Positions 6,566 to 13,188 of a DNA stretch of 15,169 nucleotides are shown here, in pieces. Below the pieces are notes generated by a model that had not been told where the DNA came from, did no database searches, and saw nothing but the letters and a program-made list of their open reading frames with translations. The stretch comes from DASZHA01 sp049644325 (GTDB lineage Bacteria; Chloroflexota; Dormibacteria; DASZGP01): positions 1 through 15,169 of the forward strand of contig JBARRR010000126.1 in the NCBI GenBank assembly GCA_049644325.1. The letters are read 5' to 3'. The first letter of the stretch is position 1. Each line of letters begins with the position of its first letter. The translations under genes were made by a program, and so were the position numbers.

Positions 6566-8749
6566 GTGACGATCGATACCTCGACCGACCTCGCCACGCT
6601 CCTCAACCCTCCCCAGCTGGAGGCAGTCACCGCTCCCGACGGCCCGGTGCTGGTCTTCGCCGGCGCTGGCAGTGGCAAGACACGAGTACTGACCTACCGG
6701 ATCGCGCACCTGATCCAGACCGGCCGCGCTCACCCCGACCAGATCCTGGCCGTCACATTCACCAACAAGGCGGCGCGCGAGATGCGCGGGCGGATCGAGG
6801 CATTGTTGGGGCCGGGCCGGGCACCCGCCTGGATGGGAACGTTCCACTCGATCTCGGGACGCATGCTCCGCCGCGATGGCCACCTCATCGGCCTCGACCG
6901 CAGCTACGTCATATATGACGAAGCCGATCGACTGGCCAACATGAAGCGGGCCATGCGGACGCTGGGACTCGACGAGAAGCGCTTCCCACCCAGCGCCATC
7001 GTGCAACGAATCTCGCACGCAAAGAACGAGATGCTCGGCCCCGAGGAGTATGCCGCCCAGGCCGATGATTACTTCTCCGAGGTGGTCTCCCGTGTCTACC
7101 CGCTGTACGAGGACGCCATGCGCAAAGCCTCGGCGCTCGACTTCGACGATCTCCTGCTGATGACCGTGCGCCTTTTCCGCGACGCCGCGGGCGCGCTGGA
7201 GAAGTGGCAGAACCGCTTCCGCCACCTGCTGGTCGACGAGTACCAGGACACCAACCGCGTTCAATACACGCTCGTGCAGCTACTGGCCGAGCAGCACCGC
7301 AACCTGATGGTCGTCGGCGACGATGACCAGTCGATCTACCGCTTCCGAGGTGCTGATGTGCGCAACATCCTGAGCTTCGAGCGCGACTTTCCTGAGGCTC
7401 GCGTGATCAAGCTCGAGCAGAACTACCGGTCGACGCAGCACATCCTCGACGCCGCCTACAACGTCATCAAGTCGGTGCCCGACCGCGCCGAGAAAAAGCT
7501 CTGGACTGACGCCGGCGCGGGAGAGCAGGTAATGCTGGCCCAGGTCTACGACGAGCAGGAAGAGGCCGAATCGGTCGCCGCCGAGGTGCGCCGACTGACC
7601 ACGCAGGAAGACTTCGCTCTCAACGACATCGCCGTGCTCTACCGCACCAACGCGCAATCCCGCGCGCTCGAGGAAACCCTGGTGCGGCAGGGCATCCCTT
7701 ACAAGCTCATCGGCGGGGTGCGTTTCTACGAGCGCAAGGAGATCAAGGACGCGCTGGCATACCTGCGCCTGGTCTTCAACCCATCGGACGTGATCGCCTT
7801 CCGCAGGATCGTCAACGTCCCCCGGCGGAAGATCGGCGACAAGACGGTGGCTACCATCGAAAAAACGGCGGCGGAGCGAGGGGTGTCGCTCTCAGAGGTT
7901 CTCGAAGACCCGCATTCCGTCCCTGGCATCGGCGCCGCCGGGGTCGAGGCTTTGACGGAGTTCCGCGACCTGATCAACGGCCTCCGTGACCTGATGGAGA
8001 AGCTGCCGTTGCCGGAGCTGATCGACGAGACCCTGGTGCGAAGCGGCCTGATGAGCATGCTCAACGACGGCACCGAGGACGGCGCCGAGAGATTGCAGAA
8101 CCTACTCGAGTTCAAGGGCCTGGCATCGGAGTACGCCGGGCTGCAGGGGGCCGAGGCGCTCTTTCGGATGCTCGAGGACGCGGCCCTGGTCAGCGACGTC
8201 GACGACCTTGACGAGGCCAAGCCGGGCATGACCCTGATCACGCTGCACATGGTCAAGGGCCTCGAGTTCCCGGCGGTCTTCATGGTGGGGTTAGAGGAGG
8301 GGCTGCTGCCGCACCTGCGCGCCATCGAGGAGCCCGGCGGGGTCGACGAGGAGCGTCGGCTGGCCTACGTGGGAATGACTCGGGCTATGCGGCGCCTGTA
8401 CCTCTTCCATTCCTTCCGCCGGCACCTTTTCGGCAACACCAACCTCAACCTGCCCTCACGGTTTCTCTCCGAGCTGCCGGAGGAGATCATCCAGCGCCCC
8501 GCCGGCAGCACCCGGATCCAGCGCGGCGACCGCAGCGTCCTGGAGGCCGTGTCGCGGCGTCCACCGGCCCCAGCCGAGCCGGTCGTCCAGCGATACTCTG
8601 AAGGGCAGCGGGTCAAGCACAAGACATTCGGCGCGGGCGTCGTGGTCAAGAGCACGCTGACCCGCACTGACGAGGAGCTGATCGTCCGCTTCGACAACGT
8701 CGGCATCAAGATCATCTCGGCGTCTATCGCGCCGCTGGAGCCTGAATAG
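6566..8749 (+). CDS. pcrA: ATP-dependent 3'-5' DNA helicase PcrA/UvrD
   Basis: This superfamily 1A helicase acts in nucleotide excision repair, removal of recombination intermediates and transcription-coupled repair. All motifs are present: Q-motif Gln17 (NPPQLEAV), Walker A AGAGSGKT (32-39), Ia AVTFTNKAAREM, Walker B VDEYQDT with Asp224-Glu225, motif III VVGDDDQSIYRFRGA, motif IV LEQNYRST, motif V TLHMVKGLEFPAVF and motif VI RRLAYVGMTRAMRRL. The final 55 residues form the Tudor-like tail (GQRVKHKTFGAGVVV) that contacts RNA polymerase in PcrA. The 727 residues match the family. The GTG at 6566 is the only start that leaves the upstream gene intact. No Shine-Dalgarno is visible, so coupling from the membrane gene is likely. 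Its TAG stop overlaps the putative GTG of ligA. Confidence 0.96.
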   Translation: MTIDTSTDLATLLNPPQLEAVTAPDGPVLVFAGAGSGKTRVLTYRIAHLIQTGRAHPDQILAVTFTNKAAREMRGRIEALLGPGRAPAWMGTFHSISGRMLRRDGHLIGLDRSYVIYDEADRLANMKRAMRTLGLDEKRFPPSAIVQRISHAKNEMLGPEEYAAQADDYFSEVVSRVYPLYEDAMRKASALDFDDLLLMTVRLFRDAAGALEKWQNRFRHLLVDEYQDTNRVQYTLVQLLAEQHRNLMVVGDDDQSIYRFRGADVRNILSFERDFPEARVIKLEQNYRSTQHILDAAYNVIKSVPDRAEKKLWTDAGAGEQVMLAQVYDEQEEAESVAAEVRRLTTQEDFALNDIAVLYRTNAQSRALEETLVRQGIPYKLIGGVRFYERKEIKDALAYLRLVFNPSDVIAFRRIVNVPRRKIGDKTVATIEKTAAERGVSLSEVLEDPHSVPGIGAAGVEALTEFRDLINGLRDLMEKLPLPELIDETLVRSGLMSMLNDGTEDGAERLQNLLEFKGLASEYAGLQGAEALFRMLEDAALVSDVDDLDEAKPGMTLITLHMVKGLEFPAVFMVGLEEGLLPHLRAIEEPGGVDEERRLAYVGMTRAMRRLYLFHSFRRHLFGNTNLNLPSRFLSELPEEIIQRPAGSTRIQRGDRSVLEAVSRRPPAPAEPVVQRYSEGQRVKHKTFGAGVVVKSTLTRTDEELIVRFDNVGIKIISASIAPLEPE

Positions 8750-10968
8750 TGGCGCGCGGTGTCTCCCGCGGCAGGCGACCTGACCGACGTCCAGCTTCTG
8801 GCGGTGGGCGCACCGGCGACATGCGCAGAGGGGCGGCGTCGCGCGACGGCAAGGATGCCCTGGTGGCCGCGCCTGGCAAGGGCGCCCAGGCCGGCAGGCG
8901 CAACGCCGCCCAGGCGACCACGCGCGGAAAGGCCGCCCCAAAGGCTTCGGGCAACGTCGACATCATGCTGTCCCAGCTGAGCGCCGAGCCCGAGGCGCGG
9001 GCGCAGGAGCTGCGCGACCTGATCGACCACCACAGCCACCTCTACTACGTCCAGGACCAGGCAGAGATATCGGACTACGAGTGGGACCGACTCTTCCGCG
9101 CGCTCCAGGAGCTCGAGGCCGAGCACCCCGAGCTGCAGACCGAGGACTCGCCCACCCAACGGGTGGGCGGCGCCCCGTTGGACGCCTTCACCAAGGTCAA
9201 GCACCGGATCCCGATGCTGTCGCTCGGCAACGCCTTCTCTGCAGAGGAGATGCGCGCCTGGCACCGGCGCGTGGTCAGCGGGGTGGGGGAGGACGTCGAG
9301 TACGTCACCGAGCTGAAGATCGACGGCCTGGCGATGAGCTTCCTCTACGAGAACGGTCGGCTCAAGACCGGCGCCACCCGCGGCGATGGCGCCATCGGGG
9401 AGGACGTCACCAGCAACGTCCGCACCATCCGCAGCGTGCCCCTGACACTCAAGCGGGGGGTGGGCGGCGTGCCGCCGCAGATCGAGGTACGGGGCGAGGT
9501 CTATATGCCCAACTCAGCCTTCGCCGAGCTCAACGCCCGGATGGAGGACCAGGGCAAGGCCACGTACGCCAACCCGCGTAACACTGCGGCCGGCTCGGTG
9601 CGTCAGCTTGACCCCAGGCTCACCGCCGAACGCAAGCTTTCCAGCTTCATCTACGGCATGGACCCGACGGGTCAAGCGAAGAGCCACGCCGAGGTCATGG
9701 GGCGGTTGCAGGAGCTGGGCTTCCGTGTCAATCCCAACTACAAGGTCCATCACAGCATCGACTCGGTGCTGGAATACGTCGAGGAGTGGCGCGAGACGCG
9801 GCACCAGCTCGACTACGGCACCGACGGCGTGGTCATCAAGGTGAACTCCCTCGCCCAGCAGGTGGAGCTCGGTTTCGTCTCCCGCGAGCCGCGCTGGGCG
9901 ATCGCCTTCAAGTACCCGCCGGAACAGGCCGAGACACTGCTGCGCGACATCATGGTCAACACCGGCCGCACCGGCGCGGTCACCCCGTTCGCCGTCCTGG
10001 AGCCGATCTTTGTCGCCGGTTCGACGCTGTCGCTGGCGACGCTGCACAACGAGGATGAGGTGGCGCGCAAGGATGTCCGCGTCGGCGACATGGTAATCGT
10101 CCACAAGGCCGGCGACGTCATCCCCGAGGTCATCGGGCCGGTGCTCTCGAAGCGGCCCAAGAACGCTCGCAAATGGAAGATGCCGACTCGCTGCACATCG
10201 TGCGGCACCGAGACTGTGCGTGAGGCGGGGGAGGCGGTGCGCCGCTGTGTCAACCCCGAGTGCCCGTCACGGATCTTGGAGTCGACCTTCCACTTCGTGT
10301 CGCGCGGCGCCATGAACATCGACGCGCTTGGCTACCAGACAATCCGGCAGATGCTTGATCGCGGCGTGATCAAGACGCCGGCCGACATCTACCGGCTGAC
10401 GCGGGAGGACATCCTTCAGCTGGAAGGCTTCGCGGACAAGTCGGCCGACCGCTTGCTGCAGAACATCGAGCGCAGCAAGGACACGACCCTCAACCGGTTG
10501 CTGATCGGGCTCGGCATCCGGCACGTCGGCGAGACGGTGGCCAACCTGCTCGCCCGCGAGTTCGGGACGATCGAGGCGATTATGGCCGTCGACGTGGAGC
10601 GGCTCAACGAGGTCGAGGGCATCGGCCCGATCGTGGCCCAGGCAATCCACGACTTCTTCCAGAACCCGTCATCGCAGCACCTGGTCCGTCAGCTGCTCGA
10701 CGCGGGCGTCCGGCCCGCCCCGCCGCCGGCCCCGAAACAGGGGCCGCTCACCGGCAAGACGTTCGTCATCACGGGTACCCTCTCGGAGCCGCGGTCGCAG
10801 TTCGAGCGGCTGATCAGCGACAAGGGTGGGGCCGTGGCCGACAGCGTTACTAAGAAGATCGACCACGTCGTGGTCGGCGACAACCCGGGCTCGAAGCTGG
10901 CCAAGGCGCAGAAGCTCGGCATCGAGATCACTGATGAGGCTGGCCTGAGGAAGATCCTGGGTAAGTAG
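8749..10968 (+). CDS. ligA: NAD-dependent DNA ligase LigA
   Basis: LigA seals nicks during replication and repair using NAD+ as AMP donor. The nucleophile is Lys190 in ELKIDG. The zinc finger cysteines are 482, 485, 500 and 505. Helix-hairpin-helix repeats lie at about 510-655 (QLEGFADKSADRLLQNI and EVEGIGPIVAQAI), and a BRCT domain at about 660-739 begins GPLTGKTFVITGTL. The Ia domain starts near residue 80 (LRDLIDHHSHLYYVQD). A 72-residue Arg/Ala/Gly-rich extension precedes it when the GTG at 8749 is used. That GTG overlaps the pcrA stop by one base and has GGAG 8 nt upstream. Alternative starts are ATG 8821 (715 aa) and ATG 8965 (667 aa, the usual LigA length). The identity is certain; the start is not. 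Confidence 0.95.
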   Translation: MARGVSRGRRPDRRPASGGGRTGDMRRGAASRDGKDALVAAPGKGAQAGRRNAAQATTRGKAAPKASGNVDIMLSQLSAEPEARAQELRDLIDHHSHLYYVQDQAEISDYEWDRLFRALQELEAEHPELQTEDSPTQRVGGAPLDAFTKVKHRIPMLSLGNAFSAEEMRAWHRRVVSGVGEDVEYVTELKIDGLAMSFLYENGRLKTGATRGDGAIGEDVTSNVRTIRSVPLTLKRGVGGVPPQIEVRGEVYMPNSAFAELNARMEDQGKATYANPRNTAAGSVRQLDPRLTAERKLSSFIYGMDPTGQAKSHAEVMGRLQELGFRVNPNYKVHHSIDSVLEYVEEWRETRHQLDYGTDGVVIKVNSLAQQVELGFVSREPRWAIAFKYPPEQAETLLRDIMVNTGRTGAVTPFAVLEPIFVAGSTLSLATLHNEDEVARKDVRVGDMVIVHKAGDVIPEVIGPVLSKRPKNARKWKMPTRCTSCGTETVREAGEAVRRCVNPECPSRILESTFHFVSRGAMNIDALGYQTIRQMLDRGVIKTPADIYRLTREDILQLEGFADKSADRLLQNIERSKDTTLNRLLIGLGIRHVGETVANLLAREFGTIEAIMAVDVERLNEVEGIGPIVAQAIHDFFQNPSSQHLVRQLLDAGVRPAPPPAPKQGPLTGKTFVITGTLSEPRSQFERLISDKGGAVADSVTKKIDHVVVGDNPGSKLAKAQKLGIEITDEAGLRKILGK

Positions 10969-10987
10969 GGACCCGCGACGCCGGCCG

Positions 10988-12145
10988 CTACGGCGGAACC
11001 GCGACCAGCTCGCCCGCGGGGTCGCCCTCAAGGCTCCAGCCACCTTCATGCAGCAGCGTGTGATGTAGACGGCACACCAGCGCAACGAAGCGTTTACCAG
11101 TTCGGCCGCCCACGCTCCACCAGAACAGGTGGTGGCCATCGCACCAGCTCACCGGCCGATCGCAGTCCGGGAATCGGCAATGCTTGTCGCGGGCGACCAA
11201 CGCGCGCCGCAAAGCCGGAGAGATCGTCCGGATCGTACGACCGAAGTCGAGCGGGTCGCCGTTGTCATCGACCACCAACGGCGTCAGAGAGCAATCGCAG
11301 GCGATCCGCTGGACGGTCTCCTTGGGAACCGGGAACCTGTTCATCAGCTCGCCGGCCGGTGCGTCCGCGTTGCCCAGCAGCGTCTCCACTGTCGCGGTCA
11401 CTGTGAGGTGAGGCCGCTGACCACCGGAGCGCGGCAGCGCGCTGCCACCATCCAGCTGCATCCGTGCCAGGGCTGTCATGGCGTCGGCTCGGCGCTGCGC
11501 CGGAGTGCGGGTGTCATCGTTAGCCTTGGGTCCCTGCAGTGCCTCGAGGACGGTCGCCAGGCAGGCGCCGCCCTCCCGGTCGAGCCGACCTTCGAGCACC
11601 CACATTCCATTGGGACTCTGGCCGAGGTCGAGCCGACGCCGGGCAAAGGCGCGATTGTAATCCTCGAGGAACGCCCTGCTGTCAAGGTCGTTGCGGACCC
11701 TTTCGGTGTAGAGCCGGAGCTCGCCTGGGTGCATCGTCCGGGCGGCGACCACGGCCAGCTCCTCAAGCTTGGGCGCCGACTCGGGCCCGGCCTCCTCGGC
11801 GGCCCGAGCGATCACCGCCGCGTGGCCGAAGCTGATCTCACCGTCGCCCAGTGCCTGGGCCATCAGGGGCAGCGTCTCCAGCCCCTGGGCGACCTTGACG
11901 CGCTCCATCGCGGCCGCGCCCGACATTCTGCCGTATTGCTTGAGCCAGGCGACTACGTCGGCCGCGCCAAATCGCTCGAAGCCGCGCCGCGCCTGGAAGC
12001 GTGCTAGCCGTCGCGCGAAGTCGGCCTCCAGCCGATCGATCAGGGCGCGTTCGCTGGCCATCGACATCGCCAGGGCCTCGTCCGAGAGCTGGTCTATGTC
12101 CTGCCCCTCGAGCTCCTCGGCACCCATCCCAGCCCCCAAACACAT
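10988..12145 (-). CDS. DUF222 / HNH endonuclease-domain protein (13E12 type)
   Basis: This 385-residue protein has the architecture of the 13E12 repeat family common in actinobacteria: an alpha-helical DUF222 region (about 30-310) followed by a C-terminal HNH-type zinc domain. The zinc and catalytic region runs CRFPDCDRPVSWCDGHH (323-339) and then CRLHH (358-362), ending HEGGW. The family's biological role is not established; a DNA nuclease is presumed from the fold. The position of the central Asn of the HNH motif, five residues before Cys358, is occupied by Phe353, and the usual HH..HW reads HHLFWW, so activity is doubtful. The ATG at 12145 is preferred over Met7 because a -10 box lies exactly 6 nt upstream. 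Met7 has a weak GGGGG upstream. It is convergent with ligA, 19 bp apart. Confidence 0.88.
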   Translation of the reverse strand: MCLGAGMGAEELEGQDIDQLSDEALAMSMASERALIDRLEADFARRLARFQARRGFERFGAADVVAWLKQYGRMSGAAAMERVKVAQGLETLPLMAQALGDGEISFGHAAVIARAAEEAGPESAPKLEELAVVAARTMHPGELRLYTERVRNDLDSRAFLEDYNRAFARRRLDLGQSPNGMWVLEGRLDREGGACLATVLEALQGPKANDDTRTPAQRRADAMTALARMQLDGGSALPRSGGQRPHLTVTATVETLLGNADAPAGELMNRFPVPKETVQRIACDCSLTPLVVDDNGDPLDFGRTIRTISPALRRALVARDKHCRFPDCDRPVSWCDGHHLFWWSVGGRTGKRFVALVCRLHHTLLHEGGWSLEGDPAGELVAVPP

Positions 12146-12151
12146 GTTTGT

Positions 12152-12157
12152 AGTCTA
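12152..12157 (-). promoter_or_regulatory. -10 box of a probable leaderless promoter
   Basis: Read on the minus strand, TAGACT (TAnnnT class, 4 of 6 to TATAAT) is followed by ACAAAC and then the ATG at 12145. The 6-nt spacing puts the transcription start on the A of the start codon. No Shine-Dalgarno precedes this ATG. No good -35 is seen. The surrounding 12143-12180 is distinctly AT-rich for this window. Confidence 0.5.
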
Positions 12158-12249
12158 CCACATTTCTGTGTATGTTTTTGCCCTCGCAGATGGGCGCCGC
12201 ACGGCGCTACAGTTTCCCGGTCAAGCCGAAAATTGGATGGAGGACGTCA

Positions 12250-12621
12250 TTGGCACGACCGACCCATTTCGAGATCCCCGTTGACGATCCCGACCGCGCC
12301 GAGGGCTTCTACCATGACGTCTTTGGCTGGAGCTTCCAGCGTTTTGACGGCGCGCCGCAGTACTACGGCATGGCGACCACTGGCGAGGACGGCCAGGGCA
12401 TCAATGGCGCTCTCTTCCAGCGCGGCGACACGACCACGACGAACCTGACGATGGAGGTCGACTCAATCGAGGACACGCTGCCGAAGATCGAGGCCAAGGG
12501 CGGCATAATCATCCTGGCGAAGACGCCGATCCCTGGTATGGGCTGGTTCGCGACCTGCAGGGACACAGAAGGCAATGTCTTCGGTCTCTTCACCAGCGAC
12601 GAGAGCGCGACGATGCCCTAA
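12250..12621 (+). CDS. VOC-superfamily (glyoxalase-like) protein
   Basis: This small 123-residue protein has the vicinal oxygen chelate fold, shared by glyoxalase I, extradiol dioxygenases and antibiotic-binding proteins. The first beta-alpha-beta unit THFEIPVDDPDRAEGFYHDVFGW and the C-terminal CRDTEGNVFGLF are hallmarks of the single-domain VOC family. The His near the N terminus (His6) and Glu113 near the C terminus (DTEGN) are the likely metal-site positions. The substrate is not identifiable. The start is taken as TTG at 12250 because GGAGG (12239-12243) lies 6 nt upstream and it yields the usual family N terminus. The frame is open to an ATG-like position further upstream, but that would add 26 residues of poor quality and intrude on the divergent promoter. 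Its TAA overlaps the convergent dinB-like stop. Confidence 0.85.
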   Translation: MARPTHFEIPVDDPDRAEGFYHDVFGWSFQRFDGAPQYYGMATTGEDGQGINGALFQRGDTTTTNLTMEVDSIEDTLPKIEAKGGIIILAKTPIPGMGWFATCRDTEGNVFGLFTSDESATMP

Positions 12622-13103
12622 GACGGCGCGTGACCCAGCGCGGATTCGAGCTCATCCAGGTGGTCGCCGAGGTGCCCCAGGCATGGCCGCAGCCATTTGC
12701 GCGGCCGCTCATCGACCAGCAGGCGGTCATCGGGCAGCGCATCCAGGGCGATGATCAGCCCGTGGTGCGCAGCCCGGTGCCGCGCCAGGACCGTGGTCGG
12801 GGCTTGACCTCGCCACTCCTCCAGGACCTCGTGGTTGAACTCATTGAAGTCGAAGTCGAGGATGCGGTTGGGGTAGTCGTCGACGGGAGCGGCGCTGGGC
12901 TCGCCCTGGGCCATCGCGATCTTGAGGGAGTTCTGCTTCCAGGCCGCGATGTGAGCGATGACGTCCGCCACGGTCCGGATGTCGGCGTCGGGATCCTGGG
13001 CGGGGACCATGCGGCGCCAGTCGTCGTCGGACAGGCCGCTCACCAACCCGTCAAGCCGCTTCCAGCCGCTGTCGATCTCGGCCATCAGCCCAGCTCGGTC
13101 CAC
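12618..13103 (-). CDS. DinB/ClbS-like four-helix-bundle protein
   Basis: The 161-residue protein resembles the ClbS/DfsB (formerly DUF1706) and DinB_2 families of small four-helix-bundle proteins. The first helix is LMAEIDSGWKRLDGLVSGLS, followed by the family motif TVADVIAHIAAWKQ. The HLGDHLDEL segment near the end supplies His144 and His148, which with His51 could make the three-histidine metal site typical of the fold. ClbS is a colibactin self-resistance hydrolase and other members are thiol transferases, but nothing here fixes a function. The start is GTG at 13103; an ATG at 13085 would give 155 residues and is a fair alternative. The gene converges on the VOC gene with a 4-bp stop-codon overlap and diverges from the GMC oxidoreductase gene. 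Confidence 0.8.
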   Translation of the reverse strand: MDRAGLMAEIDSGWKRLDGLVSGLSDDDWRRMVPAQDPDADIRTVADVIAHIAAWKQNSLKIAMAQGEPSAAPVDDYPNRILDFDFNEFNHEVLEEWRGQAPTTVLARHRAAHHGLIIALDALPDDRLLVDERPRKWLRPCLGHLGDHLDELESALGHAPS

Positions 13104-13137
13104 AACTGCGTAGTTTGCCGCAGTCAGTCCCCGCCGA

Positions 13138-13156
13138 ATCGGATTAGCTAACCTAA
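13138..13156. promoter_or_regulatory. Candidate DtxR/IdeR-like operator (one perfect half)
   Basis: The half CTAACCTAA (13148-13156) matches perfectly one arm of the 19-bp DtxR/IdeR consensus (TTAGGTTAG-S-CTAACCTAA). The other arm, ATCGGATTA, matches poorly; the total is 14 of 19 when the W and S positions are allowed. It lies in the divergent spacer between the dinB-like and GMC genes, 33 bp before the GMC start, where a repressor could act. A chance match of a half-site is possible. Confidence 0.25.
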
Positions 13157-13188
13157 GCGCTCGTTCGGGATAGCACGGGGGAGGCTAT

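Noticed and set aside
10979..10995. CGCCG/CGGCG hairpin between convergent ligA and HNH genes as a bidirectional terminator
   Set aside because: The stem is only 5 bp with a 7-nt loop, has no T-tract on either strand, and overlaps the HNH stop codon. Such short GC stems are expected by chance at this composition.
11129..12007. 292-codon plus-strand frame opposite the DUF222/HNH gene
   Set aside because: The minus-strand frame carries conserved DUF222 and HNH motifs; the plus-strand product has no recognisable motif and no promoter or ribosome binding site.
12137..12150. Inverted repeat CAAAC-acat-GTTTG over the HNH start codon as an operator
   Set aside because: The 5-bp arms are short and the overlap with the start codon has no independent support; chance occurrence is likely in this AT-rich spacer.
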